A DNA stretch of 64,000 nucleotides from Candidatus Curtissbacteria bacterium (GTDB taxonomy: Bacteria; Patescibacteria; Microgenomatia; Curtissbacterales; GWA2-41-24), in NCBI GenBank assembly GCA_030647775.1, contig JAUSJC010000005.1, forward strand, positions 1 through 64,000, written 5' to 3'. This document shows, piece after piece, positions 23,160 through 29,726 of this stretch. A program made the position numbers and the translations under genes. Numbering within the stretch: position 1 is the stretch's first letter; every line of letters starts with the position of its first letter. A model generated the notes under the pieces. It worked only from the letters and a program-made list of their open reading frames with translations, searched no databases and was not told the DNA's origin.

Positions 23160-24026
23160 TTAGTCGTTTGTCGTTTTGTCGTTCAACGTCAAATAAAGCA
23201 TTGCATCTTTAAGGTCTTTTGGCAAGTCCGATTCAAAAAATATCGGCTTTTCTGTTGCCGGATGGGCAAACTCCAAACTTTTGGCGTGCAAAAAAAGCCG
23301 CGGGCACCAATTAAGGTCAAACTTTAAAAGTTTGGCGGGTGCATAAATTAAATCAGAAACCACAGCGTGGCCGATACTTTTTAAATGGACACGGATTTGA
23401 TGAGTCCGGCCGGTTTTTGGACGAAGCAAAAATAGGGTGTAATCTCTGGCGTGATGTTTAAGATAATTGATCCTTGGCCTTGTCAAATTACTGTTCGAGC
23501 GAAGTCGAGAACTATCTAACATATTACTTCTCGACTCGCTTCGCTCGCTCGAAGAATATAAAAGTTCATTAAACTTCTCCTCACTGATTTTGTATCGGTC
23601 CTCTACAACAAATTCGGTTCTCGACTCGCGTCCGCCGGCAACTACTCCGAATCTCCCAAATGAGCCAACTCTCCCAATCGACGCATCGATTTCTCCCCGA
23701 TCTTTATCAACCAACCCATGGACCAAGCCCAGATATTCTTTTTTAATTTTTCTTTCCTTAAATTGTTTTTGCAGATTGGCATATGCGCGCTCCGTCTTGG
23801 CAACAAGCATAAGCCCCGATGTCTCCCGATCCAACCGATGGACAATGCCTGACCTACCTCCGATATTAGGATCCGACCCTTTAGATAAGACCGAACTCAA
23901 GTATTTGAGCATCTGATCTTGAAGGGTCGGACCCTTATTCGTCTCGGATCGATTGACCACGAGCCCTGCTGGCTTATCCAAAACCAAAAGAAAGTCATCC
24001 TCGAATATAATATTTAAATCATCCAT
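23160..24026 (-). CDS. RluA/RluD-family pseudouridine synthase
   Basis: 288 residues. It isomerises uridine in rRNA or tRNA. Catalytic motif GIVHRLDRETSGLMLVAKT with the nucleophile Asp, then PKTGRTHQIRVHLKSIGH and RLFLHAKSLEFAHP. No S4 domain is visible. Residues about 156-180 (SSSERSESRSNMLDSSRLR) are an insertion from a GTTCGAGCGAAGTCGAG...CTCGCTCGAAGAA palindrome. The C-terminus LNDKTTND comes from an ACGACAAAACGACAAACGAC simple repeat. A 26-base palindrome lies 13 bases upstream of the start. Confidence 0.93.
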   Translation of the reverse strand: MDDLNIIFEDDFLLVLDKPAGLVVNRSETNKGPTLQDQMLKYLSSVLSKGSDPNIGGRSGIVHRLDRETSGLMLVAKTERAYANLQKQFKERKIKKEYLGLVHGLVDKDRGEIDASIGRVGSFGRFGVVAGGRESRTEFVVEDRYKISEEKFNELLYSSSERSESRSNMLDSSRLRSNSNLTRPRINYLKHHARDYTLFLLRPKTGRTHQIRVHLKSIGHAVVSDLIYAPAKLLKFDLNWCPRLFLHAKSLEFAHPATEKPIFFESDLPKDLKDAMLYLTLNDKTTND

Positions 24027-24038
24027 ATTACTCTTTCT

Positions 24039-24064
24039 ACTTCAATGATTCGAATCATCGAAGT
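24039..24064. promoter_or_regulatory. Solo 26-bp palindrome across the lspA stop, upstream of rlu
   Basis: A 26-base palindrome with one mismatched pair, centred on TGATTCGAATCA with outer ACTTC / GAAGT. It covers the last seven codons and stop of lspA and ends 13 bases before the rlu ATG. Apart from arm changes it matches the 26-base palindrome of TrpR-like module 1, and its centre matches module 2's upstream site. Either a regulon operator or a vacant target site. Confidence 0.82.
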
Positions 24065-24467
24065 ATTTAGGCTCGAATTTTACTAAAATTACAAAAATTA
24101 ATATTAAAATTCCTATTGTCACCGCGCTGTCTGCCAAATTAAAGCTCGGCCAGAATTTCAAATCAATAAAATCACGGACGCAACCCATCATCAACCGGTC
24201 TAAAATATTAGAAACTCCTCCGGCAACAATAAGCGCCAAAGCCAAAGAGATAATTTTCCTTTCTTGTCTTAACAGAAAATAGAAACAGACACTAACTACG
24301 ACAATCGGCACAATAAAATTTAAGATTCTCGCATTTTGAAAAAGCCCAAACGCGATTCCACTGTTACAGCTTGTGGCCAGCCTCGCCGAGTCTAGATGGA
24401 CAAATTTTGCTTTAGAAACTTGGTCGAGAAAAATAATAAGCGGAATGATGAAAAGGGACAAACGCAC
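24042..24467 (-). CDS. lspA: Signal peptidase II (prolipoprotein signal peptidase)
   Basis: 141 residues, four membrane helices. It removes lipoprotein signal peptides after lipidation. The Asp pair lies in VSNILDRLMMGCVRDFIDL and FNLADSAVTIG; SGIAFGLF is the conserved N..AFG loop. Residues about 23-32 (HLDSARLATS) look like a short in-frame copy of the CCAGCCTCGCC-GAGTCTAG repeat also found in the SucC-like gene. The end (YFDDSNH) is encoded by the palindrome at 24039-24064. It lies with a DksA-like and an Lgt-like gene. Confidence 0.94.
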   Translation of the reverse strand: MRLSLFIIPLIIFLDQVSKAKFVHLDSARLATSCNSGIAFGLFQNARILNFIVPIVVVSVCFYFLLRQERKIISLALALIVAGGVSNILDRLMMGCVRDFIDLKFWPSFNLADSAVTIGILILIFVILVKFEPKYFDDSNH

Positions 24468-24475
24468 TCTTAAAT

Positions 24476-24865
24476 CTATCTTTTCTTAAATTTACTACCC
24501 TCTTTTTTAGAATTTGCATCCTTTTCCAGTTCGCGCTCGCATTTCATGCAGTAAATTGCCGCCGGCTTGGCCAAGAGCCTTGCCGCATCTATCGGCTTTT
24601 TACAGTTTTCGCAGATTCCATAAGTGCCCTTTTTAATTTTTTCAAGCGCCTTTTCAATCTCCCCCAAATCACGTTTTAGCTGGCCTTCCAAAACCACGGT
24701 TTTTTCGTGGCTAAAAAGCTGCGCCGCATCTGTGCCCGGCTCAACTATAAGCGCCCTATCCTCCGTCGAAAAAGGGTCCTCGCGCCTAAGCCTTCTCATC
24801 TTCGAAAGGATTGCCTCTCTGCTTTCTTCAATTAAGGTTCCAAACTTTTTGATATCAATTATCAT
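24476..24865 (-). CDS. DksA/TraR-type zinc-finger protein
   Basis: 129 residues. Helical N-terminal hairpin (FGTLIEESREAILSKMRRL) and a C-terminal four-Cys zinc finger CENCKKPIDAARLL..CMKCERELEK. Members bind the RNA polymerase secondary channel; the acidic coiled-coil tip of true DksA is not obvious (TDAAQLFSHEKTV). The start overlaps the preceding Lgt-like stop by four bases, so the lipoprotein genes and this regulator are co-transcribed. Confidence 0.9.
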   Translation of the reverse strand: MIIDIKKFGTLIEESREAILSKMRRLRREDPFSTEDRALIVEPGTDAAQLFSHEKTVVLEGQLKRDLGEIEKALEKIKKGTYGICENCKKPIDAARLLAKPAAIYCMKCERELEKDANSKKEGSKFKKR

Positions 24866-25767
24866 CTGAATTTTTTAACCCCCAAAACTACCAAAAAATC
24901 ATGCAGGCCCGAAATTATTTCCGAGCCTATGAATTTTATTATTTTCAAAATCTTTTTGGCAAGATAGTAAGGAGAAAGTATCACAAACCTGGCCAAATTA
25001 CCACTTTCTTCAACACTTACCAAAGTCCTTTTAAATTTAAAAACAGATAAAAGAACGGCTGCCGTTACCCATTTGATATCCGCCTTGAGACTGCGGCCCG
25101 AACAAGTATGCCATAGGACAAGCGAAAACACCAAAAGCCCGATTCCCAGTGTTAGTTTATATGGCACACTGCCGAGAGTGGTTTTATCATTATTGACAAA
25201 AAACATGGCTATTTCTAGTAGAGAAGCCGCGAAAAGATAAAAGCACGCAAAAAAACCCGGATGTCTTTTACGTTTACCAAAACGCTTCAAAATCCAAAAG
25301 ATAATGAAATAGCCAAGCGCAAAGTAGAAGGAAGGAAAATCTATTTTCTTTGGACTCAAAAAACTTATGGCAAACCGTCCAAGAAAAGTAATACTCTGCC
25401 CAAAAGCAATCGCGGTAACTGCCAAATCGAAGATTTCAAAGAATTTAACTTTCCTGCCTCTTAGAAAAACAAAAACGGCCAAACAAAAACCCAAAAGGAC
25501 ACCGGCAAAATCAATTCCGGGATAAGCGTTAAAAAAAATAAGGCGGGTCAGGGAAAAATGGTACATGTCGGGCCTGACAATAAAATCCCACAGGCGGCCG
25601 CCAGCCAAACCTCCGATAAAAGCAACAATAACCGTATCCAAAAGCAACTCTGAATCTATAAGTTCGTGGCGGCCTGCCCTCCAAAACAAAAAGACCGCGA
25701 CAAAAACAGAAAGGAGAATCACGGCCAGGTTTAAAAGACCGGGAAAATTAGCTAGGGTTGCCAACAT
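24862..25767 (-). CDS. Divergent prolipoprotein diacylglyceryl transferase-like membrane protein
   Basis: 301 residues with about seven to eight membrane segments. Topology and the pieces GGLAGGRLWDFI, AYPGIDFAGVLLGF and FGQSITFLGRFAIS resemble Lgt, which attaches diacylglycerol to lipoprotein cysteines, and lspA lies downstream. However, the usual H-G-G before the transmembrane glycine patch is replaced by D-F-A-G, and only the Arg of the G-R-x-G-N motif remains. It may be a variant enzyme or a non-catalytic relative. The C-terminal 60 residues are an amphipathic extension. Confidence 0.72.
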   Translation of the reverse strand: MLATLANFPGLLNLAVILLSVFVAVFLFWRAGRHELIDSELLLDTVIVAFIGGLAGGRLWDFIVRPDMYHFSLTRLIFFNAYPGIDFAGVLLGFCLAVFVFLRGRKVKFFEIFDLAVTAIAFGQSITFLGRFAISFLSPKKIDFPSFYFALGYFIIFWILKRFGKRKRHPGFFACFYLFAASLLEIAMFFVNNDKTTLGSVPYKLTLGIGLLVFSLVLWHTCSGRSLKADIKWVTAAVLLSVFKFKRTLVSVEESGNLARFVILSPYYLAKKILKIIKFIGSEIISGLHDFLVVLGVKKFR

Positions 25768-25820
25768 GGAAAACTGGTATATTATATATCAAACGCAGTG
25801 CAGATATAACATAACTTCTT

Positions 25821-25849
25821 TTGCCACGATGGAGAATCTATGATAGACT
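25821..25849 (+). promoter_or_regulatory. Promoter upstream of the YdjM-like gene
   Basis: A -35 box TTGCCA (25821-25826), a 17-base spacer and a -10 box TAGACT (25844-25849). The predicted start near 25856 coincides with the first base of the next hairpin. Confidence 0.5.
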
Positions 25850-25855
25850 GGGGTT

Positions 25856-25877
25856 AAACCGTTCCCTCGGTTTTTTT
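25856..25877 (+). terminator. Terminator-like hairpin at the predicted 5' end of the YdjM-like mRNA
   Basis: AAACCG / CGGTTT with loop TTCCCT, followed by more T. No plus-strand gene precedes it (the upstream Lgt-like gene is divergent), so it is not an ordinary terminator. It lies where the predicted transcript starts, as in front of typA. An inverse AAGCTCTCTTAT repeat follows at 25886-25897. Confidence 0.6.
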
Positions 25878-25936
25878 GATCGGAAATAAGAGAGCTTATT
25901 CATAGAAAGGCTCTGCCTATTTCTTGTAAACTCGAA

Positions 25937-26410
25937 ATGACAGCAACAGCACACGCATTAATCGGGGCATCGATAGCAGCAACGTTCACAAACCCGATTA
26001 TCGGCATTCCTCTGGCTTTCGTTTCGCACTTTCTGGCAGACATTGTACCCCACTGGGATGTTGGTACAAACCATAGGCAAAAAAGCGTCTTTCGCTTAAG
26101 GATTGAAGCAACTTTTGACGTTTTACTGGGTTTTGCCCTGTCATTTCTGCTTTTTGCCAAATTTGTTGAGCCAACTTACCTTTTTGTCATGATAATAGCC
26201 GCTCAGCTCCCGGACTGGCTTGGCACACCTTATTGGCTTTTTAACCTCAAATTTCCACCGTTTTCTTGGGCATATTACATTGGCCACAAAATCCAGAGCC
26301 GCATGCAGCTTCCGTGGGGCCTAGTTACCCAAATTGCCATTGTGGGACTGATCGTTGCCACTGCAATCTGGACAACTCCGGCCAAACTCGCTCTCGCCAG
26401 CCTTATATAA
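25937..26410 (+). CDS. YdjM-like membrane-bound putative metal-dependent hydrolase
   Basis: 157 residues, about four membrane helices. Metal-type motifs MTATAHALIGASIAA at the start and SHFLADIVPHWD in the second segment, then QLPDWLGTPYW, are hallmarks of the YdjM / phospholipase-C-like membrane family. Substrate unknown; the proteins act at the inner membrane. A promoter and leader hairpin precede it. Confidence 0.82.
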   Translation: MTATAHALIGASIAATFTNPIIGIPLAFVSHFLADIVPHWDVGTNHRQKSVFRLRIEATFDVLLGFALSFLLFAKFVEPTYLFVMIIAAQLPDWLGTPYWLFNLKFPPFSWAYYIGHKIQSRMQLPWGLVTQIAIVGLIVATAIWTTPAKLALASLI

Positions 26411-26615
26411 ACTGACTTTCCCCTAAGTATCAGATTGAAATTGCCAAAAACATGGCGAAGTCGTCTCCATTAACCTTTATCCCTGCCAAATAACAATTAC
26501 AGATGACGGAGACTTGAGTGAAGTGAAGATCTTAATCGAATTCAAAAAACGATTACCGAACGTTTTTGGCAAATGTTTTTCTGAAAGAAAACGTCTTAAT
26601 CTGATACAAACTCGC

Positions 26616-27176
26616 CTACTTTGCCCGCTCAACGTAAGAAGCGTCCCGGGTATCGACGCGAATAATTTCCCCGCCCTTGATAAAGAGCGGAACTTTAACA
26701 ACCAATCCGTTTTCCAAAACCGCGTCTTTTTGCGCCGCCCCGGCACTGTTGCCGCGCGCCGATCCGCCCGTTTGTGCCACTTTATAATCCAAAATTTTGG
26801 GCAGTTCTATATAAACCGGCTCATCGGAAATCGCAAAAAGCAAAACCTCCAAACCTTCTTTCAAAAACTTACCAAAATAACCGACCATCGCATCCCCCAA
26901 AATAAACTGGTCATATGTTTCCAAATCCATAAAATAGTAACCGACGCCATCCTGATACAAAAATTGAACTTTTTTCCTTTGGAGATTGATGTCTTGCACC
27001 TTCGCGCCGGTGATAAAAGATTTCTCAACCGTCGACCCGGTTTTTAAGTTCCTAACCTTGACCTTAATGTTGCCGCTGCCGCGGCCCATCTTGATATGTT
27101 CATACGAAAGCACCAAAAGATATTCCCCGCGTTCCTCAAAGACGATCCCGGATCGCAACTCAGTTACACTAATCAT
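26616..27176 (-). CDS. efp: Elongation factor P
   Basis: 186 residues from the ATG at 27176. It rescues ribosomes stalled at proline runs. KOW-like N-domain (MISVTELRSGIVFEE), OB domains and the conserved end VVKVPLFIKGGEIIRVDTRDASYV. The tip of the first-domain loop reads HIKMGRGSGN, so the modified Lys34 of E. coli (VKPGKGQ) is Arg32 and the loop proline is Met. Arg at this site is the EarP-rhamnosylated type in Pseudomonas; no EarP gene lies here. Two abortive copies of its start lie upstream (27236-27256; 27304-27312). Confidence 0.95.
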   Translation of the reverse strand: MISVTELRSGIVFEERGEYLLVLSYEHIKMGRGSGNIKVKVRNLKTGSTVEKSFITGAKVQDINLQRKKVQFLYQDGVGYYFMDLETYDQFILGDAMVGYFGKFLKEGLEVLLFAISDEPVYIELPKILDYKVAQTGGSARGNSAGAAQKDAVLENGLVVKVPLFIKGGEIIRVDTRDASYVERAK

Positions 27177-27201
27177 AAAAACAACTTGCCCTTCCAAAAT
27201 C

Positions 27202-27229
27202 CGCCATCTGGCTGACGAAGGAGGGTTCC
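27202..27229. repeat. CGCCATCTGGC-GAAGGAGG repeat before efp
   Basis: CCGCCATCTGGCTGACGAAGGAGG (plus strand, in part) lies between the spare efp start and the real one. A relative (CCGTAGCCTCTGGCGAAGG) is translated inside typA. Confidence 0.55.
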
Positions 27230-27235
27230 GGCATG

Positions 27236-27256
27236 AAGTTCTGTAACGCTAATCAT
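27236..27256 (-). other. Spare copy of the efp start
   Basis: From the ATG at 27256 the minus strand reads M-I-S-V-T-E-L, then H-A-G-T, and ends after 27 codons. The real gene begins M-I-S-V-T-E-L-R-S-G. Codons differ in five of seven positions. Confidence 0.75.
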
Positions 27257-27283
27257 ATCAGTCTGCGCTCTCTCTGCTGATTA

Positions 27284-27312
27284 GTCCTGAGCGCAGTCGA
27301 AGGGCTAATCAT
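27284..27312 (-). other. Second spare efp start plus CCCTTCGACTGCGCTCAGGAC repeat
   Basis: ATG-ATT-AGC at 27312-27304 overlaps the pepA stop as ATGA and gives M-I-S, then runs straight into the repeat at 27284-27304. This is where a translationally coupled efp would be expected to start. Confidence 0.6.
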
Positions 27313-28814
27313 TTTTGAGAAAGCGAAAGCGCAAGATTAACTAAAGTCACCAGCGGAATACCCGTTGCTCCTTTGGACGCATAAGGCCCCTCTTGCTCTT
27401 CCCATGCGGTTGCACAAATATCCAAATGAGCCCAAGCTGTCTTTTTCCCGACAAACTCCTCCAAAAATTTACCACCCGTCTCTGTCCCGCCGCCGCGCAC
27501 CGAAGAAACATTGGCAATATCGGCAATGTAACTTTTTAACTGGTCGCGGTATTCCGCGTAGAGCGGCAGCTGCCAATACCTTTCTCCGGACTCAACACCT
27601 GTTTTTATGACTTCATCAATAAAATTCTGCGGCCTTCCCAAAATTGCCGAGGCCCAATTCCCCAGAGCAACAATCGCCGCGCCTGTTAAAGTCGCCACGT
27701 CCACGATATAATCCGGCTTAAATTTATTCTGCACATAAGTTAAAGCGTCGGAAAGCACCAGCCTTCCCTCCGCGTCGGTATTGATAATCTCCACAGTTTT
27801 ACCCGAAAGCCCTTTTACAACATCCCCCGGCTTTGAAGCTTTTCCCGACGGCAAATTTTCCGTCAATGGTACGGCACAAACAACATTGATTTTGGGCTTA
27901 AGTTTTGCAATTACCTCCATCGCGCCAAGACAAGCCGCCGCACCGGCCATGTCCATCTTCATCCATTCCATATTGTCACCCGGCTTGATAGAAATTCCGC
28001 CGGAATCAAAAGTGATCCCTTTACCAACCAAAGCCAAAGTTTTAGCACTGGAGCCACCCCCTAAATACCTCATTACCACAAAATAAAGGTCTTCTTCCGA
28101 CCCTTTGGCGACCGAAGCCATGATACCCATTCCCATGTCGTTGACCTGTTTTTCCGAAAATACTTCAATTTTTAATTTGTTCTCCGCGGCGATTTTCTTG
28201 GCAAACTTAACCATGTACTCGGGAGTACAAACATTCGCCGGTAAATTAACAACCTCGCGAACCCTATCCATCGTCTCGGAAATAATGAGCCCCTTCTCTG
28301 CCCCCTCCTTGACCTTTTTCAAATCCTCTTCCGTCAAAATCTCCAGACTTTCCACTTTAACTTTCGACTTTGACTCTTCTCCTGTTTTCCTGTGCCCCGG
28401 ATCAAAAATACCGGAAGAAAATCCCACAACAACAAGCTCGGCATTTTCGCTAGCCTTCACCTCTTTTGGCAAATACAAAGAAAGGCTTTTAGCTCCCTTG
28501 GTTTGGGATTTAGAAACGGCCGCAGCAAACTGCCGAAGATAAACCGGCTCCAACTTTTCCTTTTTCCCTAAGCCAAAAAGTACAATCTTTTCAAGTGTTT
28601 TGTGTTTTTTAGGAGACACTGTAAATACTATGCCTTCGTAAAGCTTCCCGAATTTTTCCTTCTTTTTTAAAAACCTTAAAATCGCACCGTCCGTCAACCC
28701 ATCAACACCCTTTGGCAAATTGCGGCCGTCACCTTCCCAAACGCCGCAAACCAAACATTCGGCGCTGATTTTGGCAATGTCAAACTTAGAAGCTGTAACT
28801 TTCACTTTCGGCAA
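27309..28814 (-). CDS. pepA: Cytosolic leucyl aminopeptidase (M17)
   Basis: 501 residues, normal length. Two-metal exopeptidase that removes N-terminal residues; some members also bind DNA at Xer sites. Catalytic core GKGITFDSGGISIKPG (Lys and Asp ligands), MDMAGAAACLG, and the signature NTDAEGRLVLSDAL. Residues about 147-159 (EESKSKVKVESL) are an in-frame piece of the AAAGTCGAAAGT simple repeat between the N-domain and the catalytic domain. It lies upstream of efp in the same direction. Confidence 0.96.
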   Translation of the reverse strand: MPKVKVTASKFDIAKISAECLVCGVWEGDGRNLPKGVDGLTDGAILRFLKKKEKFGKLYEGIVFTVSPKKHKTLEKIVLFGLGKKEKLEPVYLRQFAAAVSKSQTKGAKSLSLYLPKEVKASENAELVVVGFSSGIFDPGHRKTGEESKSKVKVESLEILTEEDLKKVKEGAEKGLIISETMDRVREVVNLPANVCTPEYMVKFAKKIAAENKLKIEVFSEKQVNDMGMGIMASVAKGSEEDLYFVVMRYLGGGSSAKTLALVGKGITFDSGGISIKPGDNMEWMKMDMAGAAACLGAMEVIAKLKPKINVVCAVPLTENLPSGKASKPGDVVKGLSGKTVEIINTDAEGRLVLSDALTYVQNKFKPDYIVDVATLTGAAIVALGNWASAILGRPQNFIDEVIKTGVESGERYWQLPLYAEYRDQLKSYIADIANVSSVRGGGTETGGKFLEEFVGKKTAWAHLDICATAWEEQEGPYASKGATGIPLVTLVNLALSLSQK

Positions 28815-28848
28815 TGATATAATATTGAAGCTATTTTAGCAATCTCGG

Positions 28849-28931
28849 GGGCAAGTGGCGGAATGGTATACGCGGTAGTCTCAAAAACTACTGGTCGCAA
28901 GACTGTGAGAGTTCGAATCTCTCCTTGCCCA
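28849..28931 (+). tRNA. tRNA-Leu (anticodon CAA)
   Basis: Acceptor GGGCAAG / CTTGCCC with discriminator A, D-arm GCGGAATGGTATACGC, anticodon stem GTAGT / ACTAC with loop CTCAAAA (CAA), a long class II variable arm (TGGTCGCAAGACTGT), and T-arm GAGAG-TTCGAAT-CTCTC. CCA is not encoded. Confidence 0.95.
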
Positions 28932-28943
28932 CAAACTTGACAC

Positions 28944-29029
28944 ATGCGAGTATCTTTTTTTGCTTTAGCAAAAAACGTCTTAAAACTCGTGGGCGCAAGC
29001 CCGTGAGAGTTCGACTCTCTCTCTCAGCA
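28944..29029 (+). pseudogene. Loose tRNA-Leu-like 3' half A behind a hairpin
   Basis: TTTTTTGC-TTTA-GCAAAAAA hairpin (28956-28975), then CTTAAAA (anticodon-loop-like, would read UAA), CTCG stem, variable arm GGGCGCAAGCCC, and T-arm GAGAG-TTCGACT-CTCTC with a short 3' acceptor. There is no acceptor 5' strand or D-arm, so it is not a complete tRNA. Confidence 0.75.
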
Positions 29030-29032
29030 CTG

Positions 29033-29131
29033 ACGCGTAGCTATCCTTTTTGCTTTAGCAAAAACGTGAGCGAAGCGAACTAAAAGCTATGAGCGCAAGC
29101 TCATGTGGGTTCGACTCCCACCTTGCCCACA
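29033..29131 (+). pseudogene. Loose tRNA-Leu-like 3' half B behind a hairpin
   Basis: TTTTTGC-TTTA-GCAAAAA hairpin (29047-29064), then CTAAAAGCTA, variable arm GAGCGCAAGCTC, T-arm GTGGG-TTCGACT-CCCAC, and CTTGCCCA, the same acceptor 3' strand as the intact tRNA. The T-stem pairs differ from the intact gene in a compensated way. Confidence 0.75.
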
Positions 29132-29143
29132 ATCAAAAGGGTT

Positions 29144-29185
29144 CGTTTTTCTCGTAGCGAAAAACGTCTTATCCCTCTCTCGGCA
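29144..29185 (+). repeat. Third hairpin and short tRNA-end-like remnant
   Basis: CGTTTTTC / GAAAAACG hairpin (29144-29166) followed by TCTTATCCCTCTCTCGGCA, which resembles the very end of half A (CTCTCTCTCAGCA). Too short to assign. Confidence 0.45.
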
Positions 29186-29199
29186 CAACTATCATCAAA

Positions 29200-29229
29200 T
29201 TGACTTCCCTGTCTCCAAAATGCTATTTT
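29200..29229 (+). promoter_or_regulatory. Promoter for the 29241 gene
   Basis: A -35 box TTGACT (29200-29205), an 18-base spacer and TATTTT (29224-29229), eleven bases before the ATG at 29241. Confidence 0.45.
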
Positions 29230-29240
29230 AAAAACCAAAA

Positions 29241-29654
29241 ATGCGCGGCGAGCGACTCACGTTAGAAACGACACCCCTAGAGGCTATTTCTCAAATGGCC
29301 GAAAATAATGTTGGTGCCCAAATAGCATGTCTAAAACTTTTGGCGAATGGCGATGCCATTGACCCAGGCTTGTCTCCAGATGCAGGGTTCATTGCTCTTC
29401 TATATCTGGATGAGCTGAACGTTTGGGGAGAACGCCTCAATAAATTCTGGCAGGATGTTTGTAATCAGGATGAAGGAGTGATGTTCGCTATTCTACGGGC
29501 TTACCAGCTGGGCGAACTTGTGGGAGTAAACCAAAATACCATCGATCATGCAATTGCCAACCACGGCGACGGTATTAATACAGATGCCGTTATTGCCGCG
29601 GTCAAAGAATATCTGCCCAATTTTAATCCTGCGGCAAGAGCGCATTCTACCTAA
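29241..29654 (+). CDS. Hypothetical protein
   Basis: 137 residues, helical, no signal peptide or membrane segment. A conserved-looking core (AGFIALLYLDELNVWGERLNKFWQDVC, GVMFAILRAYQLGELVG) suggests a folded domain, but no family is recognised. It has its own promoter and lies just behind the tRNA-Leu 3'-half array, an integration-prone place, so it may be acquired. Confidence 0.68.
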   Translation: MRGERLTLETTPLEAISQMAENNVGAQIACLKLLANGDAIDPGLSPDAGFIALLYLDELNVWGERLNKFWQDVCNQDEGVMFAILRAYQLGELVGVNQNTIDHAIANHGDGINTDAVIAAVKEYLPNFNPAARAHST

Positions 29655-29726
29655 CCATCAAGCTTTTGAAGCTAGTATAATTCCGGCGCGGCCGGCAATT
29701 GATGATTTGAAGAAAGTAAAAATAAA

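Noticed and set aside
28944..29131. Two further complete tRNA genes, possibly with anticodon-loop introns
   Set aside because: There is room for an anticodon stem but no acceptor 5' strand or D-arm between the units, so they are only 3' halves.
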